Below are positions 9,175 through 18,300 of a stretch of 64,000 nucleotides of DNA, piece by piece. Numbering within the stretch: the stretch's first letter is position 1; the number at the start of each line of letters is the position of its first letter. The position numbers and the translations under genes were made by a program. The notes beneath the pieces are model-generated. The model did not search any database. It saw only the letters and a list, made by a program, of their open reading frames with translations, and was not told where the DNA came from. The stretch comes from Bacteroidetes bacterium ADurb.Bin008 (GTDB lineage Bacteria > Bacteroidota > Bacteroidia > Bacteroidales > Tenuifilaceae), in the NCBI GenBank assembly GCA_002071445.1, contig MWFE01000067.1, positions 61,691 to 125,690 on the forward strand. The letters run 5' to 3'.

Positions 9175-9221
9175 ATATGGCTTTCCCCATTTAGCCTCAA
9201 TGGATAGGTTTGTCAGTACAG

Positions 9222-9956
9222 CTATTTTTGCGGTTCGGGCAGATTGCAGTAATCCCTGATAAGGTTTTTTGTTTCGGGGTGTCCCAGCAGGTCGGCCTGA
9301 CGCAGGTCGTCGCAGCCATCGTACAACTTGCCGGCGCGGATTTTGGCCATTCCCCTCAGGTAAAATGCATCAACATTGGAAGCATCGAGGTTAAGGGCAG
9401 CATCAAGGTCGAAAATGGCGCCGTGGAAATCGCTCATGGCATACCTGCTCTGCGCCTGGCTAACGAATGCCTCAACCCTTTGCCCATCGTCAGCGATAAC
9501 CCTATCGAAGTCGGCTATGGCGCCCCTGTAATCGCGAAGCTGGTGCCTTGAGGCACCCCTGCGGAAATAGGTTTCCGTCTTTTGCGCATCAAACTCCAGG
9601 GCCTTAGTGAAATCCCTGACAGCATTGCCATAATCGCCCTGATTGTGTTTTGCCAGTGCCCTGTAAAAGTAAGATGGCTCGTAGCCGGGATTAATGCTTA
9701 TGGCCTTGTCGAAATCTTTGATTGCGCCTTTATAGTCCTTAGCCTCAAGCCTCGAAAGCCCACGGCAGTGGTATGCCACCGAATTCCCCGGGTTGAGCTC
9801 AATGGCTCGGGTAAAATCGGCTATGGCTCCCCCATAATCCTTCTGACTGTGCTTGGCCAAGCCCTGGTTAAAGTAATACTCAACGCTTTGTCCGCAGGCG
9901 TATGGCAAAGCAATGGCAAATGCCATATAGGCAAGCAGTATGCATCTTTTCATCAT
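9222..9956 (-). CDS. exported TPR-repeat protein (second of a tandem pair)
   Basis: A 244-residue protein. A signal peptide (about 1-22, ending LPYACG) is followed by about six 34-residue TPR units with the typical core YGGAIADFTRAIELNPGNSV and alternation of D/N at the helix turn. TPR arrays act as protein-binding scaffolds, and no catalytic domain is present. It follows the homologous gene at 9975 by 18 bases on the same strand, so the two are one transcription unit that arose by duplication. Partner and location (periplasm or outer-membrane inner face) are inferred. Confidence 0.85.
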   Translation of the reverse strand: MMKRCILLAYMAFAIALPYACGQSVEYYFNQGLAKHSQKDYGGAIADFTRAIELNPGNSVAYHCRGLSRLEAKDYKGAIKDFDKAISINPGYEPSYFYRALAKHNQGDYGNAVRDFTKALEFDAQKTETYFRRGASRHQLRDYRGAIADFDRVIADDGQRVEAFVSQAQSRYAMSDFHGAIFDLDAALNLDASNVDAFYLRGMAKIRAGKLYDGCDDLRQADLLGHPETKNLIRDYCNLPEPQK

Positions 9957-9974
9957 ACCGGATCTTGGATTCCG

Positions 9975-10688
9975 TTACTGGCAAAACTCCTTAATCAGAA
10001 AATCAACCTCTTCCCTACCCAACTCCTTGGCAATTTTAAGGTCTATACACCCTGAACTCCTGAGCCCCAACAGAATTTTTGAAAATCCTCTCAAATGGTA
10101 GGCAACATCCAGCTTGGGATCAATGGTAATGGCCGAGTTAAAATCGGCAATGGCCCCCAGATGGTCCTGAAGCTCCGCCTTGGCGCTTCCCCTATTGAAA
10201 AAAGCCATGGCAAATTTGGGATCTATCACCAAAGCCTTGTTAAAATCGAGGATACCTCCCCTGTAATCCTGCAGCTTAATTTTCGACAGCCCTCTGTTAT
10301 TAAAAGCCATGGAAAACTGCGGAATGATTCGCACCACAGTAGAAAAATCCTCAATGGCTTCCTGATATTTCTCAATTTGCATTCGGGCATTGCCCCTATA
10401 GTAATAGGCTATGGCATAACGCGTATCCAGCTCAATGGCCAAGGTATAATCGTCAATAGCCCCGTTAAAGTTACCCTGTTGAGTTTTCAGGTTTGCCCGA
10501 TATATGTATAAGTACTTATCGTTGGGATTTAGCTGGATGGCGCTGTTAAAATCAGCTAATGCTCCATCGAAATTTCCCTGTTCCTGCTTTAGGTTCGCCC
10601 TAAGCAGGTATTCCTGACTGGTCTGGCCATTAGTAGCGAAACAGGAAAAAAGGATAAGTAGTAATGTTAGTAGTTTAGCGTTTTTCAT
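9975..10688 (-). CDS. exported TPR-repeat protein (first of a tandem pair)
   Basis: A 237-residue protein with an N-terminal signal peptide (LLTLLLILFSCFATNG; the Cys could be a lipobox variant but the context is weak) and six TPR units such as NFDGALADFNSAIQLNPND. It ends with a short helix holding a Cys (SGCIDLKIAKELG), matched in the downstream paralogue by DGCDDLRQADLLG, which shows common descent of the pair. Function unknown beyond protein scaffolding. Transcription of the pair probably starts in the 126-base gap above it. Confidence 0.85.
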   Translation of the reverse strand: MKNAKLLTLLLILFSCFATNGQTSQEYLLRANLKQEQGNFDGALADFNSAIQLNPNDKYLYIYRANLKTQQGNFNGAIDDYTLAIELDTRYAIAYYYRGNARMQIEKYQEAIEDFSTVVRIIPQFSMAFNNRGLSKIKLQDYRGGILDFNKALVIDPKFAMAFFNRGSAKAELQDHLGAIADFNSAITIDPKLDVAYHLRGFSKILLGLRSSGCIDLKIAKELGREEVDFLIKEFCQ

Positions 10689-10814
10689 GCTAAGTAGTCT
10701 GCTTAAATGGGTTACAATATTTTCAAATCTCCAAAAATGATGCTAAAATTAGAAGAATTAATTGAATAGAAAGCTACGATTGCCCAAATAAAAATCATTT
10801 ACTTCCACATCCGG

Positions 10815-11768
10815 TTATTGCTCATCGCGCAACTCTATGGGCTTAACGTTTTGATTCTTTTTTTCCTTTGCCTTCGCCTTTTTCTTCTTTTTGCCCTTTT
10901 CAGCTCCGCTTCTCTTTTTTTTGATGAAAAACCGGACTATCAGCCATCCTCCGGCACCTATTATCCACAGGGGCCAAAGCCTTATAAGAAAGAAAATGAA
11001 TAATACCAATCCTTTCCATCCCCTGTTCATAGAGTTTTTCAACTGTTCCCAGAAACTTACCATGGGCTCGGGCTCAAACTTATATTCAATGCGCTGAAAC
11101 ACATTGAGATAAATCGTACTGAAGTCAACCCTGCTGTTTAAGTATTTTATGCGTCCCTCCATGGATTCAATCTGTCCGCGAACCTCGGCCAACTTGGTCT
11201 CAATTTTCAGAATTTCGTCAATGGAATCTGTCCTGCGTAGCAGTCCAAGAAACTTCTGCTCCACCGCCTTTTGGTTTTTCAACCTACTCTTTACGTCGAT
11301 GAACTCTTCGGTTACATCCGACGTCTCGACTCCCTGATACTCCACTTTTTTAGCAATGGAGAGCAGACCATTAACCAATAGATCGAGATTGCCCGATGGC
11401 ACTTTGAGGATCATATCGTTGGATATCCTGTAATCGAAGTTATTCAAATTCTCCGAATTAACCCATGCCTTGTTAAGCTTCAGCACAGAGTCGATCTGCA
11501 TTCTTGCCTTCTGATAATCAACAACCTCTATCCTGATGGTGGCAGTTCGGATAAGCTTCTGCTCGCCGAGTGGATAATCGTGCGGGGCCTCTTCATTTAG
11601 CCTATCGGCAGCCAGCATGGCTGACGGTGGTTGTCTCATGGAAAATCCCGATACTTCATCAAAAGCAGCGTATTGGTCAGGGGACATTTCCAGTGCTTTA
11701 TCATTTGTTGACGACTGGCATGAGGCCAACATTGCAAGCACACAAGCTAAGTGGACTATCATTTTCAT
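10815..11768 (-). CDS. DUF4349 family lipoprotein with lysine-rich tail
   Basis: A 317-residue protein. The lipobox LASC near residue 17 predicts a lipoprotein. The DUF4349 region (about 68-265) contains IRTATIRIEVVDYQKA, a long coiled coil (LKNQKAVEQKFLGLLRR through IESMEGRIKYLNSRV), and STIYLNVFQRIEYKF. A C-terminal membrane helix (about 252-282) precedes a tail of mostly Lys, Ala and Glu. A protein lipidated at one end and membrane-spanning at the other, with the basic tail in the cytoplasm, is the usual DUF4349 plan. Its function is unknown. Confidence 0.85.
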   Translation of the reverse strand: MKMIVHLACVLAMLASCQSSTNDKALEMSPDQYAAFDEVSGFSMRQPPSAMLAADRLNEEAPHDYPLGEQKLIRTATIRIEVVDYQKARMQIDSVLKLNKAWVNSENLNNFDYRISNDMILKVPSGNLDLLVNGLLSIAKKVEYQGVETSDVTEEFIDVKSRLKNQKAVEQKFLGLLRRTDSIDEILKIETKLAEVRGQIESMEGRIKYLNSRVDFSTIYLNVFQRIEYKFEPEPMVSFWEQLKNSMNRGWKGLVLFIFFLIRLWPLWIIGAGGWLIVRFFIKKKRSGAEKGKKKKKAKAKEKKNQNVKPIELRDEQ

Positions 11769-11941
11769 GGTTTTATTTTTTTTGCAATTTACTCTAAAAG
11801 GTCGGGCTACAAAATATATGCATTGGAAAGTTATAAATTATTTTTCACACCAAAAACTATTTATGCTATCCAAATACAAGGCGAATGTATTTCAATCAAC
11901 CATTTATCCGGGATATATCCAAGGGGATGGCGTTTCAACAC

Positions 11942-12940
11942 CTATTTGTAAAAATTTTTTTCGAATACCGTAAAACTCTGCTCCTTCATCACCAGCCTTT
12001 TCCAAAATGCATGCAAAAAGCCCAACCCATATCCAAAAAGTTGAACCCAGGCAGCAAGGATGCTTAAACCCGCCACCTGCATACTCCCGGATTCAAAAAG
12101 GGCATGAACAAACACCAAAAGGCAATACAGAGCGGGAATAAAAATGAGGCAATAACAAAACAACGAAAAAACCAATAGTGCAATCATGCCAATCACAAAC
12201 GCTGTTGGGAAGAGATGTACCAGTTTTAATGACCCGGGGTGCAGCATATGTAGGTTGATTCTGGCCACCCCCGAGTTGTAAACCTGCCGGAAAAACTTTC
12301 GAAAATCGGTTCGCCGTTTGTGAAAAACATAAGCATCCGGGATTAAAAGGGTTGTAAACCCCTGCGATACCATTCGAAGGCTAAGGTCAACATCCTCGCC
12401 AAAACGCATCGGGGCAAAACCACCTACCGCCTCAAAAGCCTTGCAATGGATGCCCATGTTGAAACTGCGCGGATAAAACTTGTCCATTCTTTTCTTTCCA
12501 CCCCTTATCCCACCGGTGGTAAAAAATGAGGTCATGGAGTAATTAATGGCTTTTTGAACGGAAGAAAACGAGGGGTGTGCCCTATCGGGTCCTCCAAATG
12601 CATCTACCGGGCTATTTTTCAAGGCTTTATTCACCTTGTCAAAATAATGCTCAGGGATTATGCAATCGGAGTCAAAAAAAATCAGGTATTGCCCACTTGC
12701 CCTCAGTGCCCCGAAGTTTCGGGTAGTGCCGGGTCCTGTATTTTCCTTTACAAGATATGTAATATTTAGCTTGTCGGTGTATTTACTGATAACATCAGCG
12801 CAAGGGATAGTAGAGCCATCCTCAACCACAATCACCTCAAAGGATTTGAAACTCTGATGGGTTAAACTTTCAAGCAGTTCATCCACCTCATCGGGTCGGT
12901 TATAGACAGGGATTATTACGGAATATTGTGGCGTTGTCAT
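11942..12940 (-). CDS. family 2 glycosyltransferase with C-terminal membrane segments
   Basis: A 332-residue GT-A transferase: YSVIIPVYNRPDEVDELLES at the start, the nucleotide-binding EDGST, the DxD motif as FFDSDCIIP (about 99-107), a later RFGEDVDLSLRM acid motif, then two or three hydrophobic segments (about 245-315) that anchor it. It is closest in layout to surface polysaccharide GT2 enzymes. It lies 29 bases after the helix-hairpin-helix gene on the same strand, though no functional link is evident. Substrates unknown. Confidence 0.88.
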   Translation of the reverse strand: MTTPQYSVIIPVYNRPDEVDELLESLTHQSFKSFEVIVVEDGSTIPCADVISKYTDKLNITYLVKENTGPGTTRNFGALRASGQYLIFFDSDCIIPEHYFDKVNKALKNSPVDAFGGPDRAHPSFSSVQKAINYSMTSFFTTGGIRGGKKRMDKFYPRSFNMGIHCKAFEAVGGFAPMRFGEDVDLSLRMVSQGFTTLLIPDAYVFHKRRTDFRKFFRQVYNSGVARINLHMLHPGSLKLVHLFPTAFVIGMIALLVFSLFCYCLIFIPALYCLLVFVHALFESGSMQVAGLSILAAWVQLFGYGLGFLHAFWKRLVMKEQSFTVFEKNFYK

Positions 12941-12969
12941 ATGCGTAACAAAAGTAGCATTTTTATGAA

Positions 12970-13869
12970 TTAGTTCACTGCAAAATACCCCTTCAACCTG
13001 TTGAACGAATACGCATCTAACAGCTTATGCTTCTGCAGTTCGTCAACGCTATGGATATTCCCTGCTTTTTCCCTATAGTAAACTATTGCCCTTGCCTGAT
13101 ATTCGGTAATATACGGGTGCTCTCGCAGTTCCTGGTACGAAATCAGATTAAGGTTCATTTTTTTAACCTTGGTGGTATCGACCCAAAGTTGCGGTTTGAG
13201 CGATTCCAACAGGCCCTCGGGAAACTTATATATTTCTTTTAGCTGCTCCACATGGGTATAGCCTCCCAGCATCTGCCTGTAGTCAACAATCCTTCGGGCA
13301 TAAACCCTTCCTATACCCTTCAATTTAATCAGTTCAATGGTATCGGTCGAGTTCAACTCAATCACAATCAGATCGGCAATCCTATCATTCTCCATCTCCC
13401 TAATTGGTGCCACAGGTTCTGATGCAGGTATTTCAATGTATGGCTCCAGCCTTTGGAACATTTTTTCGTCAACCACATACATCTTTGCAAAATCGGCCGA
13501 TGATTTAAAAACTCCGCCTTTACTCCTGTAACTATCAATCACTGCAGCCTGCCGAACGCTGAATCCAAGTTTAACCAAATCGGCAACAGAAATAGTATTC
13601 GGATTAAAAGGGAATAGCTCGGGTTGGAGTGGCACAGGCTTTTCCGCCTCGGAAAAGTTAAATTTTTCTTTGGCAACACGAGGTTCGTACTGCAGTGCAG
13701 TGAAAAAACTATCAATCCTGTAAAAATCAGCAGGGTTGGCTAATCTGGACTCGTGTCGGGAAAAAACTCTGTAAACAGAAGGCAATAGGGCTGCCACACA
13801 GATTAAGAAAAGCAGAATAATCAACCCATTACGTTCCCCTTTTGAATAAGTCAGCCAATTTTTCCACAT
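12970..13869 (-). CDS. membrane-anchored protein with three helix-hairpin-helix modules (ComEA-like)
   Basis: A 299-residue protein. One membrane helix near the N-terminus (GLIILLFLICVAALLPSVY, about 15-33) is followed by three ComEA/T2SS-K-type HhH units: FNPNTISVADLVKLGFSVRQ near 88, IELNSTDTIELIKLKGIGRV near 170 with the GIG hairpin, and MNLNLISYQELREHPYITEY near 234. Proteins of this kind bind double-stranded DNA without sequence preference. An envelope-anchored role in DNA uptake is the family inference, but no other competence gene is nearby. The first and third units lack the canonical GxG hairpin, so only the middle one may bind well. Confidence 0.82.
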   Translation of the reverse strand: MWKNWLTYSKGERNGLIILLFLICVAALLPSVYRVFSRHESRLANPADFYRIDSFFTALQYEPRVAKEKFNFSEAEKPVPLQPELFPFNPNTISVADLVKLGFSVRQAAVIDSYRSKGGVFKSSADFAKMYVVDEKMFQRLEPYIEIPASEPVAPIREMENDRIADLIVIELNSTDTIELIKLKGIGRVYARRIVDYRQMLGGYTHVEQLKEIYKFPEGLLESLKPQLWVDTTKVKKMNLNLISYQELREHPYITEYQARAIVYYREKAGNIHSVDELQKHKLLDAYSFNRLKGYFAVN

Positions 13870-13909
13870 TCCCTACGAACGATGCTGTCATACAGAGTGA
13901 TAAAACCCG

Positions 13910-16816
13910 TCAACCTTCGTTTACATCATTCTCTTCGTTTAGGATGAAGAGGATGGAGCTAAAATTCACTTTAATGCTATCACCGGTAATGAGGCAGGGC
14001 GACGAAAGCACTTTCTCGCCCATTTCGGTAACCTCCCCTTTGAGCAGCACAACAATCTTGTTGGTTAAATCGAATTCTTCATTGGCCTTAGCAAATACAA
14101 CTTCTCCCCTGTTAATGAAATTCCTAAGCTTCCTGAAACGCCAGTCGGACCAGGGATGAACCTTCACCAGTAAACGCTCGGCCATATCGTATCCTGCAAA
14201 CAGCCATAGTTTATCCTTCAGCTCGGGTTTTTTAGCAAACTTCCTTTGAATGGCCGAAGAGCTGATTTTAATGGCAGTTACAGGCGATTCGGCGATAAAC
14301 GTTGCCCAGTAGGGGGATTTTCGTAGTGTATCGTAAGCGCAAATAACCGAGCCGGGTTGAACAACGCGGATCAGTTGATCATCCTTCTCAATGCGGGCTG
14401 AACCCCTGATTATAATGTAGAAACCATCGCTCTGCGAATCCTCGTGGCATATTTTCGCGTTGGTTGCAAACATCTTTTCATTGAATTGCGAAGCAAAAAA
14501 TTCCAAGTCACTTTCGGAGCACTTATTCAATGCTTTCAGTGAATGCAAATATCGTAATGACTCGGTTTGTTTGTATTGGGGTGGCGAATCGATAATCTGC
14601 TTCATCTGACTTTGGATCACAGCCTCCAAACCTTCGGCATCAGCCGGCTCGAGCCTACCCTGCTTTTCCAACTTCTGAATGGTAACCATCTGGTGGTTGA
14701 GCAGCGATCGTGAGGCAATTTGAGTTTCGATGGCATGGTAAACCTCCGGGAAAGTATCCTTCAGGTTTCGCAGGAAGGTCAAACCCATTATTCTGTTCTC
14801 GTTAATTTCATCTTCAAGGCCCGATATTTTTTCAACCTCCTTAGCCTGTTCGGCAGCGTCCCCCGAAATACCCACGGTCAAACTCGATAAACTCTTCAGG
14901 TTCTCCTCCTGGGCCACCACAAATCCTCTGGCACAGTCGTAGCTAAGGGCCAGTTTTCTGTAAAAACTCTTTTTCCAGAATGCGCCAAGCAGGGGCAGAG
15001 TTTGTAAAAACAGCAGTATTTTCGGCGTTTGCCACATCTGTTCAAGATCTTTCCGCTTGGCAAGCGATACCTCGCCATTGTAATCCAGCAGGTGATCTAT
15101 TTCATCGGATAAATTCTGAACGGCAGCAGGGCTTAACACACCCTCGCTAAACTGCCTCCAATAACTCTCCTTTTCCTTAAACAACAGCCTTTTTCGAGTT
15201 TCGAACAGAGTATCCAAATCTTTAGCATCGGTTTTTATATCCTTTTCTTCGGGCAGGTACTCAGCCACCACTTCCCAATCGGCCCCCGACATAAAGCGGT
15301 CCTCTTTAAGTTTCGTTATCTCCTTCTCGCTTCCTTTACGCAGCATAGAGATGGTTTGGTGGAATAGCTGTAAACGCGCCTCGCCCACTTTGGTTAATCC
15401 TAATTTTTCGATTAAAAATTTAATGGTGGTGGCGTTAACTACAGAGGTCAGGAATACAATACCTGCCGTAATGGAGAAAATTTGTGTTCTCGGCTCGATT
15501 GCCATAGAAACCTCGCTGGCCACAATGAGAGAAAGGGCAAGTCCAACGGCCCCTCTAAGCCCGCCCCACCATGCCACAACTCCATCCTTGGGAGTTAACC
15601 CATAGCCAATGTGCTTCATTATTGGATAGAACAAAGTTATAACTATAGCCCTAACTATCGTTATTGCCAGATATATAAGCAGTACCACCAGAAAATCGCG
15701 GGCTGTGTACGATACGCGCAGGGCAATCACAACACCTACAATCAAAAAGATCAGGGTATTGGCTAAAAAGGAGGCCAACTCCCAGAACTCGTGAAGGAAG
15801 TGGGCCACCTGAGGGCTCACGCGTGTACGTCCGATACCGGCCATCATAATCCCGTAGGATACCAATGCCAACACACCGGAAACATGGGCAAAATGCTCGG
15901 CAACAAAGAAGGCAAGGTATGCCGCACCCACCACTACCGTGATTTCGAACAGGGCATCGTTAAACACCTTTTTTAGCCAGGTAACCACTATCCAACCAAC
16001 GGCCATCCCCAGAACCACACCGCCAACGGCCACTTTGAAAAATATTGCCAAAGCGCTTCCGCCACCGCTTCCGGTAATCATACCGAATATTACCATAAAA
16101 ATCACGATGGCACTACCATCATTCAACAACGACTCGCCATCAATGAGCGTAGACAACTTCTTACTGGCTCCCACCTCCTTAAGGATTGAAACCACGGCCA
16201 CCGGGTCGGTGGCGCTGATGATAACACCGAATAGCAATGCTATCTTCCAATCCCATTGGCTCAAACCGATATTGGTTACCTTTATCAGCATACAGGCTGC
16301 TCCTGTGAGCACAAGGGCAACAAAAATCCCGGGGAAAGCCAGAATAAATGCGTTGGTAAACGATTTTTTAAAGGTGTGTACATGCATGGCAAAAGCCGCC
16401 TCGAAAATCAGGGTTGGCAGGAAGATGAACAGGATAACATGTGGATCGATATGGCCTGCCCAGTTGATGGATTCGCCAAAGAAAGCCAAACCGCTTTCTT
16501 CCGTCAGCCCCCAAAACGATGAGAAAAGACCGACACGATAGGCAATACCCAGTAAAAAACCGATGATTAAAAGGCTTATGGTGTATGGAATGGCCACTTT
16601 ACGCAGCCAGTGGCGCGTGGCTACCCCAATAAAAAGCGAAATAATGATAAACAGCAGGGGTGCCATGCTGGTATGTCCCGTCGCTTCGCCCCCTCCTCCC
16701 GATTCGCTGGACGATAAAAGAATGTTTGCAAACGGAGATGCAAGTCCTGAAACCCAAACGAACCCTGCCTGAAAAAGCAAGGAAATTTTAGAAAAAAAGA
16801 GGGCTAAAGTGCTCAT
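13910..16816 (-). CDS. CPA1-family Na+/H+ antiporter with cyclic-nucleotide-binding-like domain
   Basis: A 968-residue inner-membrane antiporter exchanging Na+ (or K+) for protons. About 12 membrane segments cover residues 50-480, including the ion-binding motif SATDPVAVVSILKEVG (Asp204) and ESLLNDGSAIVIF from 228, the CPA1 hallmark also seen in NhaP and plant SOS1. A long cytoplasmic region (about 480-780) with coiled-coil stretches leads to a cNMP-binding-like fold around 770-890 (DGFYIIIRGSARIE, QPGSVICAYDTL). The canonical RxA phosphate-binding motif of cAMP sites is not evident, so it may sense another signal or none. The SOS1-like order implies regulated sodium or pH homeostasis. Confidence 0.9.
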   Translation of the reverse strand: MSTLALFFSKISLLFQAGFVWVSGLASPFANILLSSSESGGGGEATGHTSMAPLLFIIISLFIGVATRHWLRKVAIPYTISLLIIGFLLGIAYRVGLFSSFWGLTEESGLAFFGESINWAGHIDPHVILFIFLPTLIFEAAFAMHVHTFKKSFTNAFILAFPGIFVALVLTGAACMLIKVTNIGLSQWDWKIALLFGVIISATDPVAVVSILKEVGASKKLSTLIDGESLLNDGSAIVIFMVIFGMITGSGGGSALAIFFKVAVGGVVLGMAVGWIVVTWLKKVFNDALFEITVVVGAAYLAFFVAEHFAHVSGVLALVSYGIMMAGIGRTRVSPQVAHFLHEFWELASFLANTLIFLIVGVVIALRVSYTARDFLVVLLIYLAITIVRAIVITLFYPIMKHIGYGLTPKDGVVAWWGGLRGAVGLALSLIVASEVSMAIEPRTQIFSITAGIVFLTSVVNATTIKFLIEKLGLTKVGEARLQLFHQTISMLRKGSEKEITKLKEDRFMSGADWEVVAEYLPEEKDIKTDAKDLDTLFETRKRLLFKEKESYWRQFSEGVLSPAAVQNLSDEIDHLLDYNGEVSLAKRKDLEQMWQTPKILLFLQTLPLLGAFWKKSFYRKLALSYDCARGFVVAQEENLKSLSSLTVGISGDAAEQAKEVEKISGLEDEINENRIMGLTFLRNLKDTFPEVYHAIETQIASRSLLNHQMVTIQKLEKQGRLEPADAEGLEAVIQSQMKQIIDSPPQYKQTESLRYLHSLKALNKCSESDLEFFASQFNEKMFATNAKICHEDSQSDGFYIIIRGSARIEKDDQLIRVVQPGSVICAYDTLRKSPYWATFIAESPVTAIKISSSAIQRKFAKKPELKDKLWLFAGYDMAERLLVKVHPWSDWRFRKLRNFINRGEVVFAKANEEFDLTNKIVVLLKGEVTEMGEKVLSSPCLITGDSIKVNFSSILFILNEENDVNEG

Positions 16817-16983
16817 ACTGAAAAATTTATTCGTTTCTTTAAATTAAATTAAATACCAACAGGGAGATTTTCAACTACCCTGAATTGAAGAACAAAGTTA
16901 TAATAAAAAATACCCCAAATAGCAATGATTAGAAATAAAAATTCTTCCGTCATGCTGCACCTTTCATAAATATCGAATTTATA

Positions 16984-18051
16984 CTAACGGTATGCTGCTC
17001 TGTCGATATCTGCTATGGACTTAAGTTCCTTTGGTGGATTGAGATATTTGGCCAGGAATGCATAAATTTTCAGCCGAATCTCTTTGGCCGACTTGGTATC
17101 CAACCTATTGAACGAATGACCTCCCGGTGCTTCCTGGTATATTTCGTACTCAAACTTTTTCCCGTCGGCTTTAAGCGATTTGATAAGATGCTCAACCTCC
17201 AACGAGTAAACATCATCATCATTGGTATTGGTATGCACCAGCAAAGGCGTTTTGAGCTTGTGGGTATTCCATGCAGGCGATCTGCGCCTATACTCGGCCA
17301 CATTCTCATTGGCCGTTTTACCAATATGGTAATCGGCTGAAAAAAGATTGCGATAATCATCGGTCAGATAGCCCATTCGGGCTATTAAATCAGACACCGG
17401 AACCCCGGCATAGGCACACTTATAATCATCGGGGTAATCAAAAATATTCATAAGCGTGATCAGCCCGCCATGGCTCCAGCCAATAATACCTATCCTATTT
17501 TTATCAACAAATTCGTAATTCTCCAGCATGTAGTTACGGCTTGCATGGGTATCCTGAACCTCCAATCCACCGTAATCGATCTTTTCCCAGAACTCCTTAC
17601 CATACCCCGTACTTCCCCTGAACTCCGGTGCCACCACGATATAGCCCTGAGCTAAAAGTTCCTTTACAATATGAATGTAGTAGGTCGAAAAATCGGCATG
17701 TACACCACTGTGAGGGAAAACGATCAATGGGTATTTTTTTGAAGTGTCGATACCCTTGGGGACGAAGACGTATGACCAAAACTTCACGGGGTTATTGGCA
17801 CCCATGGCTGTCGGGTTTTTCACCACTGCCGGCGGAGGTCCGTACATGTACACCTTATCCACCACTGCCACATCAGCCAGGCGGTTGAACCAAAGGATAT
17901 CGTCAATGGATTTCTGAAGCTCGTCGATTCGGTGCGTGAGGTTACGATTGTAATCCCTCAACGCTTTCAACTCCTCCTGCACATTCATTTCGCCCTGGGC
18001 TTTGATCAGCAAGGGCGACAGGCAAATAATCAGGGCAAGTACTCTTTTCAT
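16984..18051 (-). CDS. secreted S9-type (prolyl oligopeptidase family) hydrolase
   Basis: A 355-residue alpha/beta hydrolase with signal peptide (about 1-19). A short coiled stretch (25-50) precedes the catalytic domain from about 90. The triad is visible: Ser193 in GWSHGG, an Asp in the NTNDDD stretch near 278-280, and His312 in PGGHSF. The oxyanion region APEFRGSTGYG at 141-151 is typical of S9. The beta-propeller of full-length prolyl oligopeptidases is absent, so it resembles the compact S9C/esterase-like forms. It is probably periplasmic and processes peptides. It is divergent from the LysM gene across a 249-base region. Confidence 0.88.
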   Translation of the reverse strand: MKRVLALIICLSPLLIKAQGEMNVQEELKALRDYNRNLTHRIDELQKSIDDILWFNRLADVAVVDKVYMYGPPPAVVKNPTAMGANNPVKFWSYVFVPKGIDTSKKYPLIVFPHSGVHADFSTYYIHIVKELLAQGYIVVAPEFRGSTGYGKEFWEKIDYGGLEVQDTHASRNYMLENYEFVDKNRIGIIGWSHGGLITLMNIFDYPDDYKCAYAGVPVSDLIARMGYLTDDYRNLFSADYHIGKTANENVAEYRRRSPAWNTHKLKTPLLVHTNTNDDDVYSLEVEHLIKSLKADGKKFEYEIYQEAPGGHSFNRLDTKSAKEIRLKIYAFLAKYLNPPKELKSIADIDRAAYR

Positions 18052-18237
18052 TGGTCAAAAAATTTAATAGCCGTTTTTTATACATTTAGGTTGCAAATCC
18101 GCATCATCACTACGATTTGACATTATGCACCCTAATTGGTTTACCCCAAACTTAACGATTAAAAGGGTTTAAACAAAGCTAATGTGTATGTCCACAAAGT
18201 TAAAAGACAATTCGTAGTAAAAAACAAGGGCACTGTA

Positions 18238-18267
18238 TTTGTTTTAGGTTAGTAATGCATACCTTTG
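18238..18267 (+). promoter_or_regulatory. promoter of the LysM/receptor gene
   Basis: TTTG at 18238-18241, an 18-base spacer and TACCTTTG at 18260-18267 fit the Bacteroidota consensus. The in-frame TTG at 18265 lies inside the -7 box and so cannot be the start. This supports the ATG at 18301. Confidence 0.78.
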
Positions 18268-18300
18268 CATTCTAAGGAATTGAAAACATTATTTTTCTCG

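Noticed and set aside
15939..16541. 200-codon frame antisense to the antiporter gene
   Set aside because: Lies fully inside a strongly conserved gene; the Thr/Pro/Ala-rich composition is that of an antisense shadow.
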